Positions 1-7,185 of a stretch of 14,738 nucleotides of DNA are shown here, piece by piece. The DNA is from Candidatus Nanohaloarchaea archaeon (GTDB taxonomy: Archaea; Nanohalarchaeota; Nanosalinia; Nanosalinales; Nanosalinaceae). How positions within the stretch are numbered: position 1 is the stretch's first letter; the number at the start of each line of letters is the position of its first letter. The notes under the pieces are model-generated. The model was given only the letters and a program-made list of their open reading frames with translations. It made no database searches and was not told where the DNA came from. The stretch spans positions 1 through 14,738 of the forward strand of contig JACOQA010000007.1 of NCBI GenBank assembly GCA_014297435.1, written 5' to 3'. The position numbers and the translations under genes were made by a program.

Positions 1-905
1 TCTCTCATCTCCGGCTCCAGCTCGTACATCGCACGGATAAATTCTCTCCAGCCGATGATCTGACGCAGAAACCCTTCCAGAGAATTCATAAGGTAATTAT
101 GTTCTTCATTCGCTTCGAGTGTTTTCTCCACAACTTCTTCAGGTGTTATCAGCCCGATATTGATCGAAGAAGAGAGTAGCGAGTGGAATCCGAACTTTAG
201 GTCGGAGTCTATAGCATCTTGGTAGTCTCCAAACTTCTCTAATCTATTCTTTAGAAAGTCTTCCAGATTTTCAAGTGCCTGTTCGCGCGTGACCGGCCAG
301 AAAAAGCCCTCTATTTTTCCCGGATTGTCTGCAAAGTTCTCTTCAACATATTCTTTAGCTTCTTCAACATGTTCGGATGAGAACTGAGGTATTTCCGGCT
401 TTTCTACGTCTTGAGGCATTTTCTTCCTGTTTTCCGGATCGAAGCTCCATTTCCCGCCTTCAGGTTTGCCATCCTCGTCAACAAGAATATTGTACTTTTT
501 CCGCATTCTTTTGTAGTAGTTTAACTGGAAGTATTCGTGTGTAGAGAAGTAGTCCTCGTTAAAGTCCATGGATGCCATGAATCCTGGGTTTTGTTCGAAG
601 ACTAGTTCGGAATCATGTTTCTCAGCTAAAGCCTCGAGCTGATTCCTAACTTTGTGATCTACAGGGTCGTACATCCGGATTTCCGACTCTTTCTCAAAAA
701 TCTTGGCTATGTCTTGGTCGAACTCTACATAATTTACATCAAAGCGCTCAGAATATGCTTTCATAGATGCTCTGTGAAGCACCAGTTTCTTCCTGTGAAA
801 CTTGAAGTCCGTAAAGTATCGGGAGTGTTCAACAAGGTATTTTCTACCGGCTTCAACAGGCTCGGGAAAGAGCTGGTTAGGCAGAATAATGGAAGCCTTG
901 CTCAT
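1..905 (-). CDS. Photolyase/cryptochrome of the FeS-BCP (PF04244, DPRP-like) type, 3' end outside window
   Basis: Reading the minus strand from the ATG at 905 gives 301 uninterrupted codons that run off the left edge, so this is the N-terminal part of a protein whose family is usually about 500 residues. It begins MSKASIILPNQLF, the Rossmann-like antenna domain start. Family-diagnostic segments are GGKWSFDPENR (residues 150-160), the flavin-domain stretch GDYQDAIDSDLKFGFHSL (226-243) and EGFLRQIIGWREFIR (277-291). In this family the enzyme binds FAD and a C-terminal 4Fe-4S cluster; characterised members are (6-4) photolyases or cryptochrome-like photoreceptors. The cluster cysteines would lie outside the window, so activity cannot be judged. 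It is divergent from the HhH-GPD-like gene at 986 across an 80-base gap. An AT-rich box (925-934) lies 20-29 bases before the ATG, which supports this start. Family is confident; repair versus signalling role is open. Confidence 0.85.
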   Translation of the reverse strand, partial: MSKASIILPNQLFPEPVEAGRKYLVEHSRYFTDFKFHRKKLVLHRASMKAYSERFDVNYVEFDQDIAKIFEKESEIRMYDPVDHKVRNQLEALAEKHDSELVFEQNPGFMASMDFNEDYFSTHEYFQLNYYKRMRKKYNILVDEDGKPEGGKWSFDPENRKKMPQDVEKPEIPQFSSEHVEEAKEYVEENFADNPGKIEGFFWPVTREQALENLEDFLKNRLEKFGDYQDAIDSDLKFGFHSLLSSSINIGLITPEEVVEKTLEANEEHNYLMNSLEGFLRQIIGWREFIRAMYELEPEMR

Positions 906-924
906 ACCAATTTTATCAATTCCA

Positions 925-934
925 AAGTTAAATT
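925..934 (-). promoter_or_regulatory. Putative TATA box of the photolyase gene
   Basis: On the minus strand the AT-rich element AATTTAACTT is centred about 25 bases before the ATG at 905. This is the archaeal TATA distance for a leaderless transcript. There is no Shine-Dalgarno before the ATG. Call rests on spacing only. Confidence 0.4.
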
Positions 935-951
935 CGTGTCGAAATCAGGTC

Positions 952-962
952 AAAAAATAAGA
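952..962 (+). promoter_or_regulatory. Putative TATA box of the HhH-GPD-like gene
   Basis: AAAAAATAAGA lies 24-34 bases before the ATG at 986. It fits a leaderless or very short leader transcript. The gap 906-985 would hold both divergent promoters. Sequence match is weak. Confidence 0.3.
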
Positions 963-985
963 GATTTTGATTAGCTCAAATAAGT

Positions 986-1519
986 ATGAAAGCGGATAAA
1001 CAGTTCATAGAGAAATATCTGGAAATATATTCCGAAACGCAAGGAGTTCTTCCAGAAAGACTAGAAAACTTCGGTGAAAAGTACAGGTCTCAAGGATATC
1101 TAACTAGAAAACAGCTTTACGAGATCGCGTATGAGTCGAGCACCAGAAGCGCATACCATGTCAAGAAGAATCCGAAAGAAAGATGTAAGGAGATAACTTC
1201 GAACGTTCTCGAGGTTGAAGGAGATTTCTCCAAGATGCAGCTCCTAACCGGTCTGAAAGGTTTTAAGGCGCCTACAGCCTCGTGCGTTATCGGTGCTTTG
1301 GACGGCAGCGAACATGCAGTGGTTGATACGAGAGTCTGGGCATCGCTCGAGAGACTAAACCACCTCGATTCACGCAAGGAAAGCTTTGAAACTGAAGATT
1401 ATGTCAAGATGATTGAACCTATACGTCAGATAGCAGAAGAGACAGGTTTTAAACCTGTCAAGGTAGGTTATGCCCTTTTTGCCCATGATTTTGACGTTCG
1501 GGAAGGCACGCTCCACTAA
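986..1519 (+). CDS. HhH-GPD-fold protein, uncharacterised DNA glycosylase-like family
   Basis: This 177-residue acidic protein shows the helix-hairpin-helix plus Gly/Pro-Asp signature of base-excision glycosylases. The hairpin is LKGFKAPTA (residues 90-98), aligning with LPGVGRKTA of endonuclease III. It is followed at the right distance by VVDTRVW, with Asp114 in the place of the catalytic aspartate. The C-terminal helix region (about 143-168) also resembles a family of uncharacterised bacterial and archaeal HhH-GPD-like proteins. The second glycine of the hairpin is Lys and the bifunctional-enzyme lysine position is Pro, so any glycosylase would be monofunctional. No FeS cysteine loop is seen; the only cysteines are at 67 and 100. 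It is divergent from a photolyase, which suggests a DNA repair setting, but substrate and activity are unknown. ATG 986 is the natural start. Confidence 0.6.
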   Translation: MKADKQFIEKYLEIYSETQGVLPERLENFGEKYRSQGYLTRKQLYEIAYESSTRSAYHVKKNPKERCKEITSNVLEVEGDFSKMQLLTGLKGFKAPTASCVIGALDGSEHAVVDTRVWASLERLNHLDSRKESFETEDYVKMIEPIRQIAEETGFKPVKVGYALFAHDFDVREGTLH

Positions 1520-1529
1520 TTTAAATTTT
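1517..1529 (+). promoter_or_regulatory. TATA-like box deciding the start of the 1549 gene
   Basis: TAATTTAAATTTT overlaps the end of the upstream gene and is centred 25-26 bases before a GTG at 1549. That spacing fits leaderless transcription starting at the GTG, rather than the TTG at 1528 that lies inside the box. Confidence 0.45.
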
Positions 1530-1548
1530 GGAACTCTTCAAGACTGGT

Positions 1549-1947
1549 GTGAGCATCAAACACTCAGATCAATATGAAGTAGGAAGAGAGATAGTAAGAA
1601 CAGCCACCAATGAGGATATTCTTGCAGATATAAAGCAGGAGCTAGAGAATGTGCGTGAGCAAAAATATAGGAGCTCAGAACCTGAAATTTTCGCTTTAAA
1701 CAAACTGTACTCTGAAATGGAAACTCTAATTGATAACTCAGATGATTTAAACGAATTCCTTGATGGCGTAGAACAGAAGAGACAGGATTATTCTGAAGGA
1801 ATTAGAATAATGGGATTCGAGGTTGGAAAGAGCGAGTTATTTGCGTCGGAAAGAAGCTGTTTTGATAGTTTGGTTTTCGAGATTTGCGCTGGAGCAGTTG
1901 AAAACTACGAGAGCTCAGCTGAGGAGGAAGCCTATACATATCTTTAG
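1549..1947 (+). CDS. Small acidic protein of unknown function
   Basis: I do not recognise this protein. From GTG 1549 it is 132 residues; the same frame can be read from TTG 1528, giving 139. GTG is preferred because the TATA-like box at 1517-1529 sits 25-26 bases upstream and would otherwise overlap the TTG. It is highly acidic, predicted mostly helical, with a possible amphipathic stretch around DILADIKQELENVREQ near the N-terminus and two cysteines near the C-terminus. There is no signal peptide or membrane segment. It follows the HhH-GPD-like gene on the same strand and ends tail-to-tail with the helicase. Base use and acidity match the neighbours, so it is likely a real gene. Confidence 0.6.
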   Translation: MSIKHSDQYEVGREIVRTATNEDILADIKQELENVREQKYRSSEPEIFALNKLYSEMETLIDNSDDLNEFLDGVEQKRQDYSEGIRIMGFEVGKSELFASERSCFDSLVFEICAGAVENYESSAEEEAYTYL

Positions 1948-2008
1948 ATCCTTAAACATAGTTTCGAGATCGGGTCTACGTCCTTAGAAGTTATATTGAG
2001 CATTTATA

Positions 2009-5000
2009 TTAGAAATAGTCCATGATATTTTCTCGGTCAAAAATGTTTTCTTCTCCGACCTGTTTCTTCAACTTCTTCGCAGTTCTATCTCCGATCAAAC
2101 GCTTCAGCTTCTCGAATGAAACCTCTCTTATTGCTTCCCTATCTCTTATTCCGTGATCGTGAAGTTTTCTTGCCCTAACACGACCGATCTGGTCATACTC
2201 AACCAAGTTAAGAAGTTCTTTCTCGATTCCATGCTGCAGCCGGATACGGAGTTTTTCAAGCTCTTTCTCGTTCCCCAAGTCTTTCATCCGAGCCATTTCT
2301 TTTGCGGCGTAGAGAAGCCAGTCAGCATCCTTCATCTTTGCTCTGATACCGCCGGGTGCGACACCGTACTTATCCATCAACTGCTCCTCATCAACTTCCG
2401 AGATCCATCCCTGCATCACCATAGAGTTCTTCATACACTCCAGGAAGTGGTCGTACTCAGGATCCCATTCTAGAGGTGTATCCTCCAGTATGTACTTCTC
2501 GGCATCATTAAACGCCTGCTGTATGTCTGAACGCTCATCATCCTTAATCCTAGGTCTTGGCTGCATCTCCGTGGTCCTAGAAAGCATAAACAGGTAGGAA
2601 ACTGGTTTTGTCTCTTTCTCCTCAGTCCTTTTCAAGGATTCAAGCATCAAGTTGGCGGAATCCGGATCTATATACAGTTCAGAAACACGTTTTCCGATAG
2701 GCGTCGCATCGATCTCCTCATCTAAGAACTCGTACTCTATCAAGTCTTCTACCACGGACTTAACCTTGGATTTTACCTCGGAAAAGTCTCCGAACTGGTA
2801 AGCATAGAAAGTTTTGGAGTAAAACTCGTAGACATCCTCCATCGAGTTACAGTAGTTGGAAGCGATAAGAGACATTGTGTGCATACGCAGGATTGGCTCT
2901 GCCGCAAGTTTTGACTGTATTCTTTCCGGTTCGCCGAGAACAAAGCGTTCAAGTATTTTGTCTTTTGTGCCCGGGTTTTTAGCGATGGATATAGCTTCTC
3001 CGTAGTCATCGTACTTTGGGCGACCTGCTCTCCCGCAGTTGTGCAGTATGGCCCTAGATCCGGTCACGTAGTTGTGGTTGTCTTCTACCTCTATGTTGTA
3101 TACTTTTTCTTTGTTTCCCTTTCTTATATCAAGGATTTCTGTGTATTCTGCGGCTTTTTTTCTATGTTCATTTGAGTTTTGATAGTTGCTGTATTCTTCA
3201 GTTTCTATATCGACTTTAACAGGATCTATTTTCTCCGCTAACTTGTTTATGCTGTCTTTATTTCGTATTTTGAGGAAGTAGCTTTTCTTGTTCACTTCGT
3301 ACTTCTGTCCATCTATTTCTAAGTCCTCGATAAATTTAGAGTCTACTCTGGACTTGACGCCCAATCCTGCTAGAAGTTCTTGTAAGTCCTTACCAAACTT
3401 CTCGCTTGAACTAGAAAAATGAATTCTGCGCTTGTATTCTTCTTTATTCTCATAGTAAGAGCCGTCACCGTCAAAGACACCTTCTATAAAGCTAGCCTGT
3501 AGCCTTTCAGGTAGTTCAAAGATTATCTCAGAGACCTCTGTTTTCTCAGATTTATTTCCGTAAGGTATCTCGAAGACATCTTTCATTAATTCGGCGAGTA
3601 ACGTGTTTCCTACTTCTAACCGGTACTTACCAGGTTCTCTTTCCTCTTCATAGCATTCAAGTCCGAGGTTGTTGAACGCGGATTTGGCTCTTTCTATGAT
3701 TTCCTTGTTAGTGTTGAAAACTCGGATATTGGTATAAACGCTTCCGGTTCTTTTGTCTTCCGTTCTGTTCAAGTTACCGTCGGTCAACACAATGCCTAAG
3801 AGCCAAAGAAAATCTTCTGTCAATTTTTCAGGAATTTCTATTCGGTTGCCATAGCTGCTCTTTATGTTGTCTATATGTGCTGCAATTTCTCCCTTTGATT
3901 TTCCTAGCTCTTTACAAGCCTTCAGCATTCCATGTAGTGGAACTGCTTTCCTATTGTTCTTGTAATGATAGACAGTAGATTCGCTTAAATCGAGCCTTTC
4001 CGCTAACTCTTTATCTTTCAGATCGAATTCTTCTTTGTACTCGATCAGAACCTTTCCGGCGTCCTCGACGTAACATTCATTGGGCACTAGTTCGTAGAAG
4101 AAAGGTTTTCTATCGGACGGGTGACCGTTCCCAAGTTTGATCTTGTCTCCTTCACTCAGTTTTCCGGCTTCCAGCCATTCAAAATCATTTTCTTTCTTAG
4201 CTAGAACAGGGTGGTTCTCCGTTAGACGGAAGCTCCCTGTCTCAGTTTCTATCTCCGTGATTTGTGCTTGCCTTTCGAAATAGTCAGCAACCTTTTTTGC
4301 CTCAAGTCCTGAATCGCTATGTGAAACAACTTCTATCTCTTCTTTGTTCTCAACTATTTTACCTATCTTCTTTCGCCGACCGTTAGGTAGAACAATTTTC
4401 TGGTCGTAGGGGAGGCACATCTGCTCGTACTCAAGCACAGGAATAAACTCCATCCCTCTTCCCGTGTACCGCTTTAAGTCTCGCATTATAACTCTGAAAG
4501 CGGGGAGGTTAACTCCTGCAGCGAGCGTTGGAGTCGCAGAAACTGTTCTGATCAATCCTTCCTTGAAAGCTTTCTCGACCAACTGACGCTGTCTGGTAAC
4601 AAGTCCAGCGTGGTGATAGGCAGCTCCTTTCCTGACATTTTTCGCTAATCTTTTGCACTGCGATGTCGGAGATCCTAATACGTTCAATATGTCGTCGGCA
4701 TAACGTTCTAGTTCTTTTTTCTCTTCTCTTGAAAGACCGTCTCTAACGACGTTTCCACATCGATCTGAACTCTTTTCAGCGCCTTTCCTTGATGAACAGA
4801 ATATTATTGTCTGTTTATCTTTCTCTAGCGTATTTTCCACGAGGTTCAAAGTTTTCCTTCCGTGATGGTCGTCGACGAAAAACGTTTCGCTCTCGACCTC
4901 ATTTTCTTCCTCCTCCTGAAGTTCAGTACCGGTCTTGAATGCGGAAGCTCCTGAATCCCGGTCTTCATTCGCTTTCTCGTCCGAGTCCTGTTTTTCGTAG

Positions 5001-5659
5001 TCGTCAGGGTAGAAATCTACGGTGTTTCCCTCCATTATGCCTTCTTTAAGCTCTACAGGTCTGTAATCTGATTCAACTAGTTCTGCATCAAGCCATTCTG
5101 CAAGCTCGTTGGAGTTTGAGATTGTCGCCGAAAGTCCAAGCATCTGGAAGTCAAGCAGATCTCTTAGCCTAGTCAAAGTTACTTCTAGGGTAGGTCCACG
5201 ATTCTCCGAGGTCAGAAGATGTATTTCGTCAGTAACCACCAAGTTGATCTCGTGGATCCACGAAGGGTTGTGTCTGAGCATCGAGTCCAGCTTTTCAGAG
5301 GTCGTCACAACGATATCGGTGTTCTCTAGATAGTCGCCTTCGTCATCAAGATCGCCTACAGAAATCGATACGTTCAAGTCTTCGTAACGCTCGGAAAAGT
5401 CCTCGTATTTCTCTGAAGCTAGAGCTTTTAGCGGAACTATGTAAACTGCTTTTCCGCCGCCTTTAACGACCTGGTTGACCATTGCCAGTTCAGCTATGAA
5501 AGTTTTTCCGGATGCTGTCGGAGCAGCAACTATCATGTCCTCAGCATCCATCAGACCGGCGTCCACAGCTTTCTTTTGAGGAGGATTGAGCTCGGTTATT
5601 CCCGATTCTATATAGTCTGTTTTGATGTTTTCCGGTAGCTCTAGATTTTCTACTTTCAC
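2009..5659 (-). CDS. hel308: Hel308-type Ski2-like DNA helicase precursor with intein
   Basis: The 1216-residue precursor has a 756-residue helicase once the intein (residues 415-874) is removed. Visible motifs are the Q-like NPPQKK (26-31), Walker A APTASGKT (46-53), Walker B DEIH (144-147), SAT (177-179), motif IV TIIFCSS (284-290), motif V SATPTLAAGVNLPA (374-387) and motif VI QM plus CGRAGRP, split exactly by the intein. The C-terminal extein carries the winged-helix/ratchet region and ends in a helix-hairpin-helix segment typical of Hel308. Hel308 enzymes are 3'-5' ATP-dependent helicases that act at stalled replication forks. An acidic, low-complexity insert (about residues 219-262) lies between domains 1 and 2. 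The start is GTG 5659, with an AT-rich box 21-29 bases upstream. Family is confident; substrate preference is from family knowledge. Confidence 0.93.
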   Translation of the reverse strand: MKVENLELPENIKTDYIESGITELNPPQKKAVDAGLMDAEDMIVAAPTASGKTFIAELAMVNQVVKGGGKAVYIVPLKALASEKYEDFSERYEDLNVSISVGDLDDEGDYLENTDIVVTTSEKLDSMLRHNPSWIHEINLVVTDEIHLLTSENRGPTLEVTLTRLRDLLDFQMLGLSATISNSNELAEWLDAELVESDYRPVELKEGIMEGNTVDFYPDDYEKQDSDEKANEDRDSGASAFKTGTELQEEEENEVESETFFVDDHHGRKTLNLVENTLEKDKQTIIFCSSRKGAEKSSDRCGNVVRDGLSREEKKELERYADDILNVLGSPTSQCKRLAKNVRKGAAYHHAGLVTRQRQLVEKAFKEGLIRTVSATPTLAAGVNLPAFRVIMRDLKRYTGRGMEFIPVLEYEQMCLPYDQKIVLPNGRRKKIGKIVENKEEIEVVSHSDSGLEAKKVADYFERQAQITEIETETGSFRLTENHPVLAKKENDFEWLEAGKLSEGDKIKLGNGHPSDRKPFFYELVPNECYVEDAGKVLIEYKEEFDLKDKELAERLDLSESTVYHYKNNRKAVPLHGMLKACKELGKSKGEIAAHIDNIKSSYGNRIEIPEKLTEDFLWLLGIVLTDGNLNRTEDKRTGSVYTNIRVFNTNKEIIERAKSAFNNLGLECYEEEREPGKYRLEVGNTLLAELMKDVFEIPYGNKSEKTEVSEIIFELPERLQASFIEGVFDGDGSYYENKEEYKRRIHFSSSSEKFGKDLQELLAGLGVKSRVDSKFIEDLEIDGQKYEVNKKSYFLKIRNKDSINKLAEKIDPVKVDIETEEYSNYQNSNEHRKKAAEYTEILDIRKGNKEKVYNIEVEDNHNYVTGSRAILHNCGRAGRPKYDDYGEAISIAKNPGTKDKILERFVLGEPERIQSKLAAEPILRMHTMSLIASNYCNSMEDVYEFYSKTFYAYQFGDFSEVKSKVKSVVEDLIEYEFLDEEIDATPIGKRVSELYIDPDSANLMLESLKRTEEKETKPVSYLFMLSRTTEMQPRPRIKDDERSDIQQAFNDAEKYILEDTPLEWDPEYDHFLECMKNSMVMQGWISEVDEEQLMDKYGVAPGGIRAKMKDADWLLYAAKEMARMKDLGNEKELEKLRIRLQHGIEKELLNLVEYDQIGRVRARKLHDHGIRDREAIREVSFEKLKRLIGDRTAKKLKKQVGEENIFDRENIMDYF
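3038..4417 (-). mobile_element. Intein with LAGLIDADG homing endonuclease in helicase motif VI
   Basis: In-frame insert of 460 residues (415-874 of the precursor). Splicing blocks are complete: Cys415 opens block A (CLPYDQKIVL), block B has TENH (480-483), block F is about 853-867, and block G ends in His873-Asn874 followed by Cys875 as the +1 extein nucleophile. The endonuclease has two LAGLIDADG helices, LLGIVLTDGN (620-629, Asp627) and IEGVFDGDG (725-733, Asp732), with both acidic residues kept, so it may still cut. A helix-turn-helix-like segment (about 546-571, LAERLDLSESTVYHYK) sits between splicing and endonuclease parts. Hand counts of sampled lines give roughly 30-42% GC inside against 50-57% in nearby extein, in keeping with separate ancestry. 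Ski2-type helicase inteins are known in archaea, for example Methanocaldococcus. Confidence 0.93.
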
Positions 5660-5679
5660 ACTTGGTTATTCGTATTGAA

Positions 5680-5688
5680 AGCTTATCA
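5680..5688 (-). promoter_or_regulatory. Putative TATA box of the helicase gene
   Basis: On the minus strand TGATAAGCT lies 21-29 bases before GTG 5659, and no Shine-Dalgarno is seen. Match to a TATA consensus is modest. Confidence 0.3.
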
Positions 5689-5710
5689 TTATCCTCTCTT
5701 ACACAAGCAG

Positions 5711-5718
5711 TTTTTAAG
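5711..5718 (+). promoter_or_regulatory. TATA-like box deciding the start of the 5742 gene
   Basis: TTTTTAAG is centred about 27 bases before the GTG at 5742. This supports a leaderless transcript from that GTG. Confidence 0.4.
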
Positions 5719-5741
5719 CAGAGATCTGAGTAGTAAACTTG

Positions 5742-6077
5742 GTGAATCCGAAGGAATTTCTAGCTGCCTTCTCTCCATGGATGGCTGTGGATGAAGACGA
5801 TATTTTTACTAGAGAAGACGCTTACAGATACGAAAAAGAGTCTCGTCAAGATTTCGAAGAGGTTTATAGAGCCTTCTCGCATTATAAACAGGATAAAACG
5901 CTTTTAGATAAACATAAATGTGTTCAGTCTATAATAAACCACTTTGGTCTTAATGAGGAAGAGCATGAATCTTTGATGAGGGGAGAGCCGTTTGAATTAG
6001 CTTCCATAGATGAGGAATATCCTGGACGTGTTATAGTTGAGGTAAAAAGACACTATGACTTAGAGGACGACCTATAG
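5742..6077 (+). CDS. Small acidic protein of unknown function
   Basis: I do not recognise this 111-residue protein (from GTG 5742; the TTG one codon earlier at 5739 is the alternative). It is acidic and probably mainly helical, with no membrane segment or signal peptide and a single cysteine (CVQSIINHFGL). The N-terminus, NPKEFLAAFSPWMAV, is more hydrophobic than the rest. It is divergent from the helicase across about 80 bases, and its last 25 bases overlap the 3' end of folA tail-to-tail. The upstream TATA-like box and the acid-rich composition argue that it is expressed. No function is offered. Confidence 0.6.
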   Translation: MNPKEFLAAFSPWMAVDEDDIFTREDAYRYEKESRQDFEEVYRAFSHYKQDKTLLDKHKCVQSIINHFGLNEEEHESLMRGEPFELASIDEEYPGRVIVEVKRHYDLEDDL

Positions 6078-6538
6078 GTCAGAAATGAGAGGTCTCCTTC
6101 TTCCTTTTCTCTGATCTTCACCCAATCATTCTCATCCCAATCAGGAAAGTATCTATCTCCCTCGTAGTTTTCATGTATGATTGTCAGCTCCATTTCATCG
6201 GCTTCGTTTAAAGTCTGACGGTAGATACTTGAACCTCCTATTATGAAGACCTTATCGCTTTTTTCACCAGCTTTCTCCCAGGCTTCTTCAAGACCCTTCG
6301 CCAGAAATACGTTTTCAGGTAGTTCTGGGTCAGAATTTGAAATAATTATGTTCTTTCTCCCAGGCAAAGGTCTATACTGTTCAGGAAGAGAGAAAAAAGT
6401 CTTTCTTCCCATGACAACCGGTGAACCCATAGTCAGTTCTTTGAAATGTTTCAAATCTTTCGGGTAGTGCCATGGAATGTCTCCATCACTACCTATCACC
6501 CTCTCTTCCGTCATAGCCGCCACTATAATCTTCTTCAT
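6053..6538 (-). CDS. folA: Dihydrofolate reductase
   Basis: FolA reduces 7,8-dihydrofolate to tetrahydrofolate with NADPH. In this window it would recycle the dihydrofolate made by thymidylate synthase. At 161 residues it has the normal length. Family signs are the opening KKIIVAAMTEERVIG, the active-site acid Asp28 in YPKDLKHFK, MGRKTFFSLP (43-52) with the cofactor-binding GRKT, PLPGRKN (57-63) and the IIGGSSIYR loop (99-107). Its ATG overlaps the stop of the upstream HTH gene as ATGA, so translation is probably coupled and transcription shared with thyA. The 3' end overlaps the convergent 5742 gene by 25 bases. Surface is acid-rich, as expected in a salt-in organism. Confidence 0.95.
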   Translation of the reverse strand: MKKIIVAAMTEERVIGSDGDIPWHYPKDLKHFKELTMGSPVVMGRKTFFSLPEQYRPLPGRKNIIISNSDPELPENVFLAKGLEEAWEKAGEKSDKVFIIGGSSIYRQTLNEADEMELTIIHENYEGDRYFPDWDENDWVKIREKEEGDLSFLTYRSSSKS

Positions 6539-7185
6539 TTTTTTAGCGAGCTGAAAATGTATTCTCGGTTTTCAACATCGAACTCTACCTCGGAATTTTC
6601 CTCAAGCCTTTCCATTATTTCCCCGGCTCTTCTAAGAAGATCTGCTTTCTGACCAAAATCCAGTTCTTCTTCAACTTTCTGTCTCAGCTGCTCTTCCGGC
6701 ACTCTGTTAATATCTGAGTCGTCAGGAGTGAGCTCTTCTTTAATTCTCCAGCTTACTGATCCTGCTCCACTGTACTCAATTGCCTCTTGTTCCTCCATAT
6801 CTTGGAAGTAGACGAAGTTTGTTTCTGACTTAGTTCTCTCAAGCCCTACTATTTCGTAGACTTCGCTCAGAATTTTGCTTGCAGCCTGGTAGGTGATATC
6901 AGTCTTCTCCGCTATTTCCGGACCCCTAAATGCAACAGGGTCGATGCCGTCTATAACTGGTTTGAGGGTTTCTCTGTATCTTTTCAGGCTGTTACCGCTG
7001 TAGAATTGTACTGTGTCGGAAGATTCGTACAGGCGGTCTGTTGACCTAAGCACGTCTTCTACAGTCTCTGGTTCAAGACCTAGATTGGAGCTGAGTTCAT
7101 TCAGGTCTACCTCTTCACCGGTTCTGTATCGTTCTCTAGCGGTTTCAATGATAACTTCGGTTTCTGTTTCCCTGGCTTGGCTCAT
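6535..7185 (-). CDS. Putative two-HTH DNA-binding protein coupled between thyA and folA
   Basis: The 216-residue protein is not one I can name. Two segments look like helix-turn-helix units: residues about 25-50 (DLNELSSNLGLEPETVEDVL) and about 86-113 (RGPEIAEKTDITYQAASKIL), the second followed by a wing-like hairpin (113-128). The C-terminal third is a highly charged helical region (about 160-200). Its ATG overlaps the stop of thyA (TAATG) and its stop overlaps the ATG of folA (ATGA), so the three are almost surely one operon. By position it could regulate thymidylate/folate genes, but nothing in the sequence shows a ligand site. It might also be a replication-linked winged-helix protein. 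Gene reality is strong; role is inference. Confidence 0.6.
   Translation of the reverse strand: MSQARETETEVIIETARERYRTGEEVDLNELSSNLGLEPETVEDVLRSTDRLYESSDTVQFYSGNSLKRYRETLKPVIDGIDPVAFRGPEIAEKTDITYQAASKILSEVYEIVGLERTKSETNFVYFQDMEEQEAIEYSGAGSVSWRIKEELTPDDSDINRVPEEQLRQKVEEELDFGQKADLLRRAGEIMERLEENSEVEFDVENREYIFSSLKK

Noticed and set aside
654-974. Plus-strand open frame of 106 codons
   Set aside because: It lies antisense to the photolyase gene, whose minus-strand reading gives clear family motifs; the plus-strand product is unlike the acidic proteome.
1948-2008. Possible small RNA or terminator between convergent genes
   Set aside because: I see no convincing hairpin or T-run, only AT-rich sequence; nothing to support a call.
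2773-3009. Minus-strand open frame of 78 codons inside the helicase
   Set aside because: It overlaps the conserved helicase extein in another frame of the same strand and shows no sensible composition.
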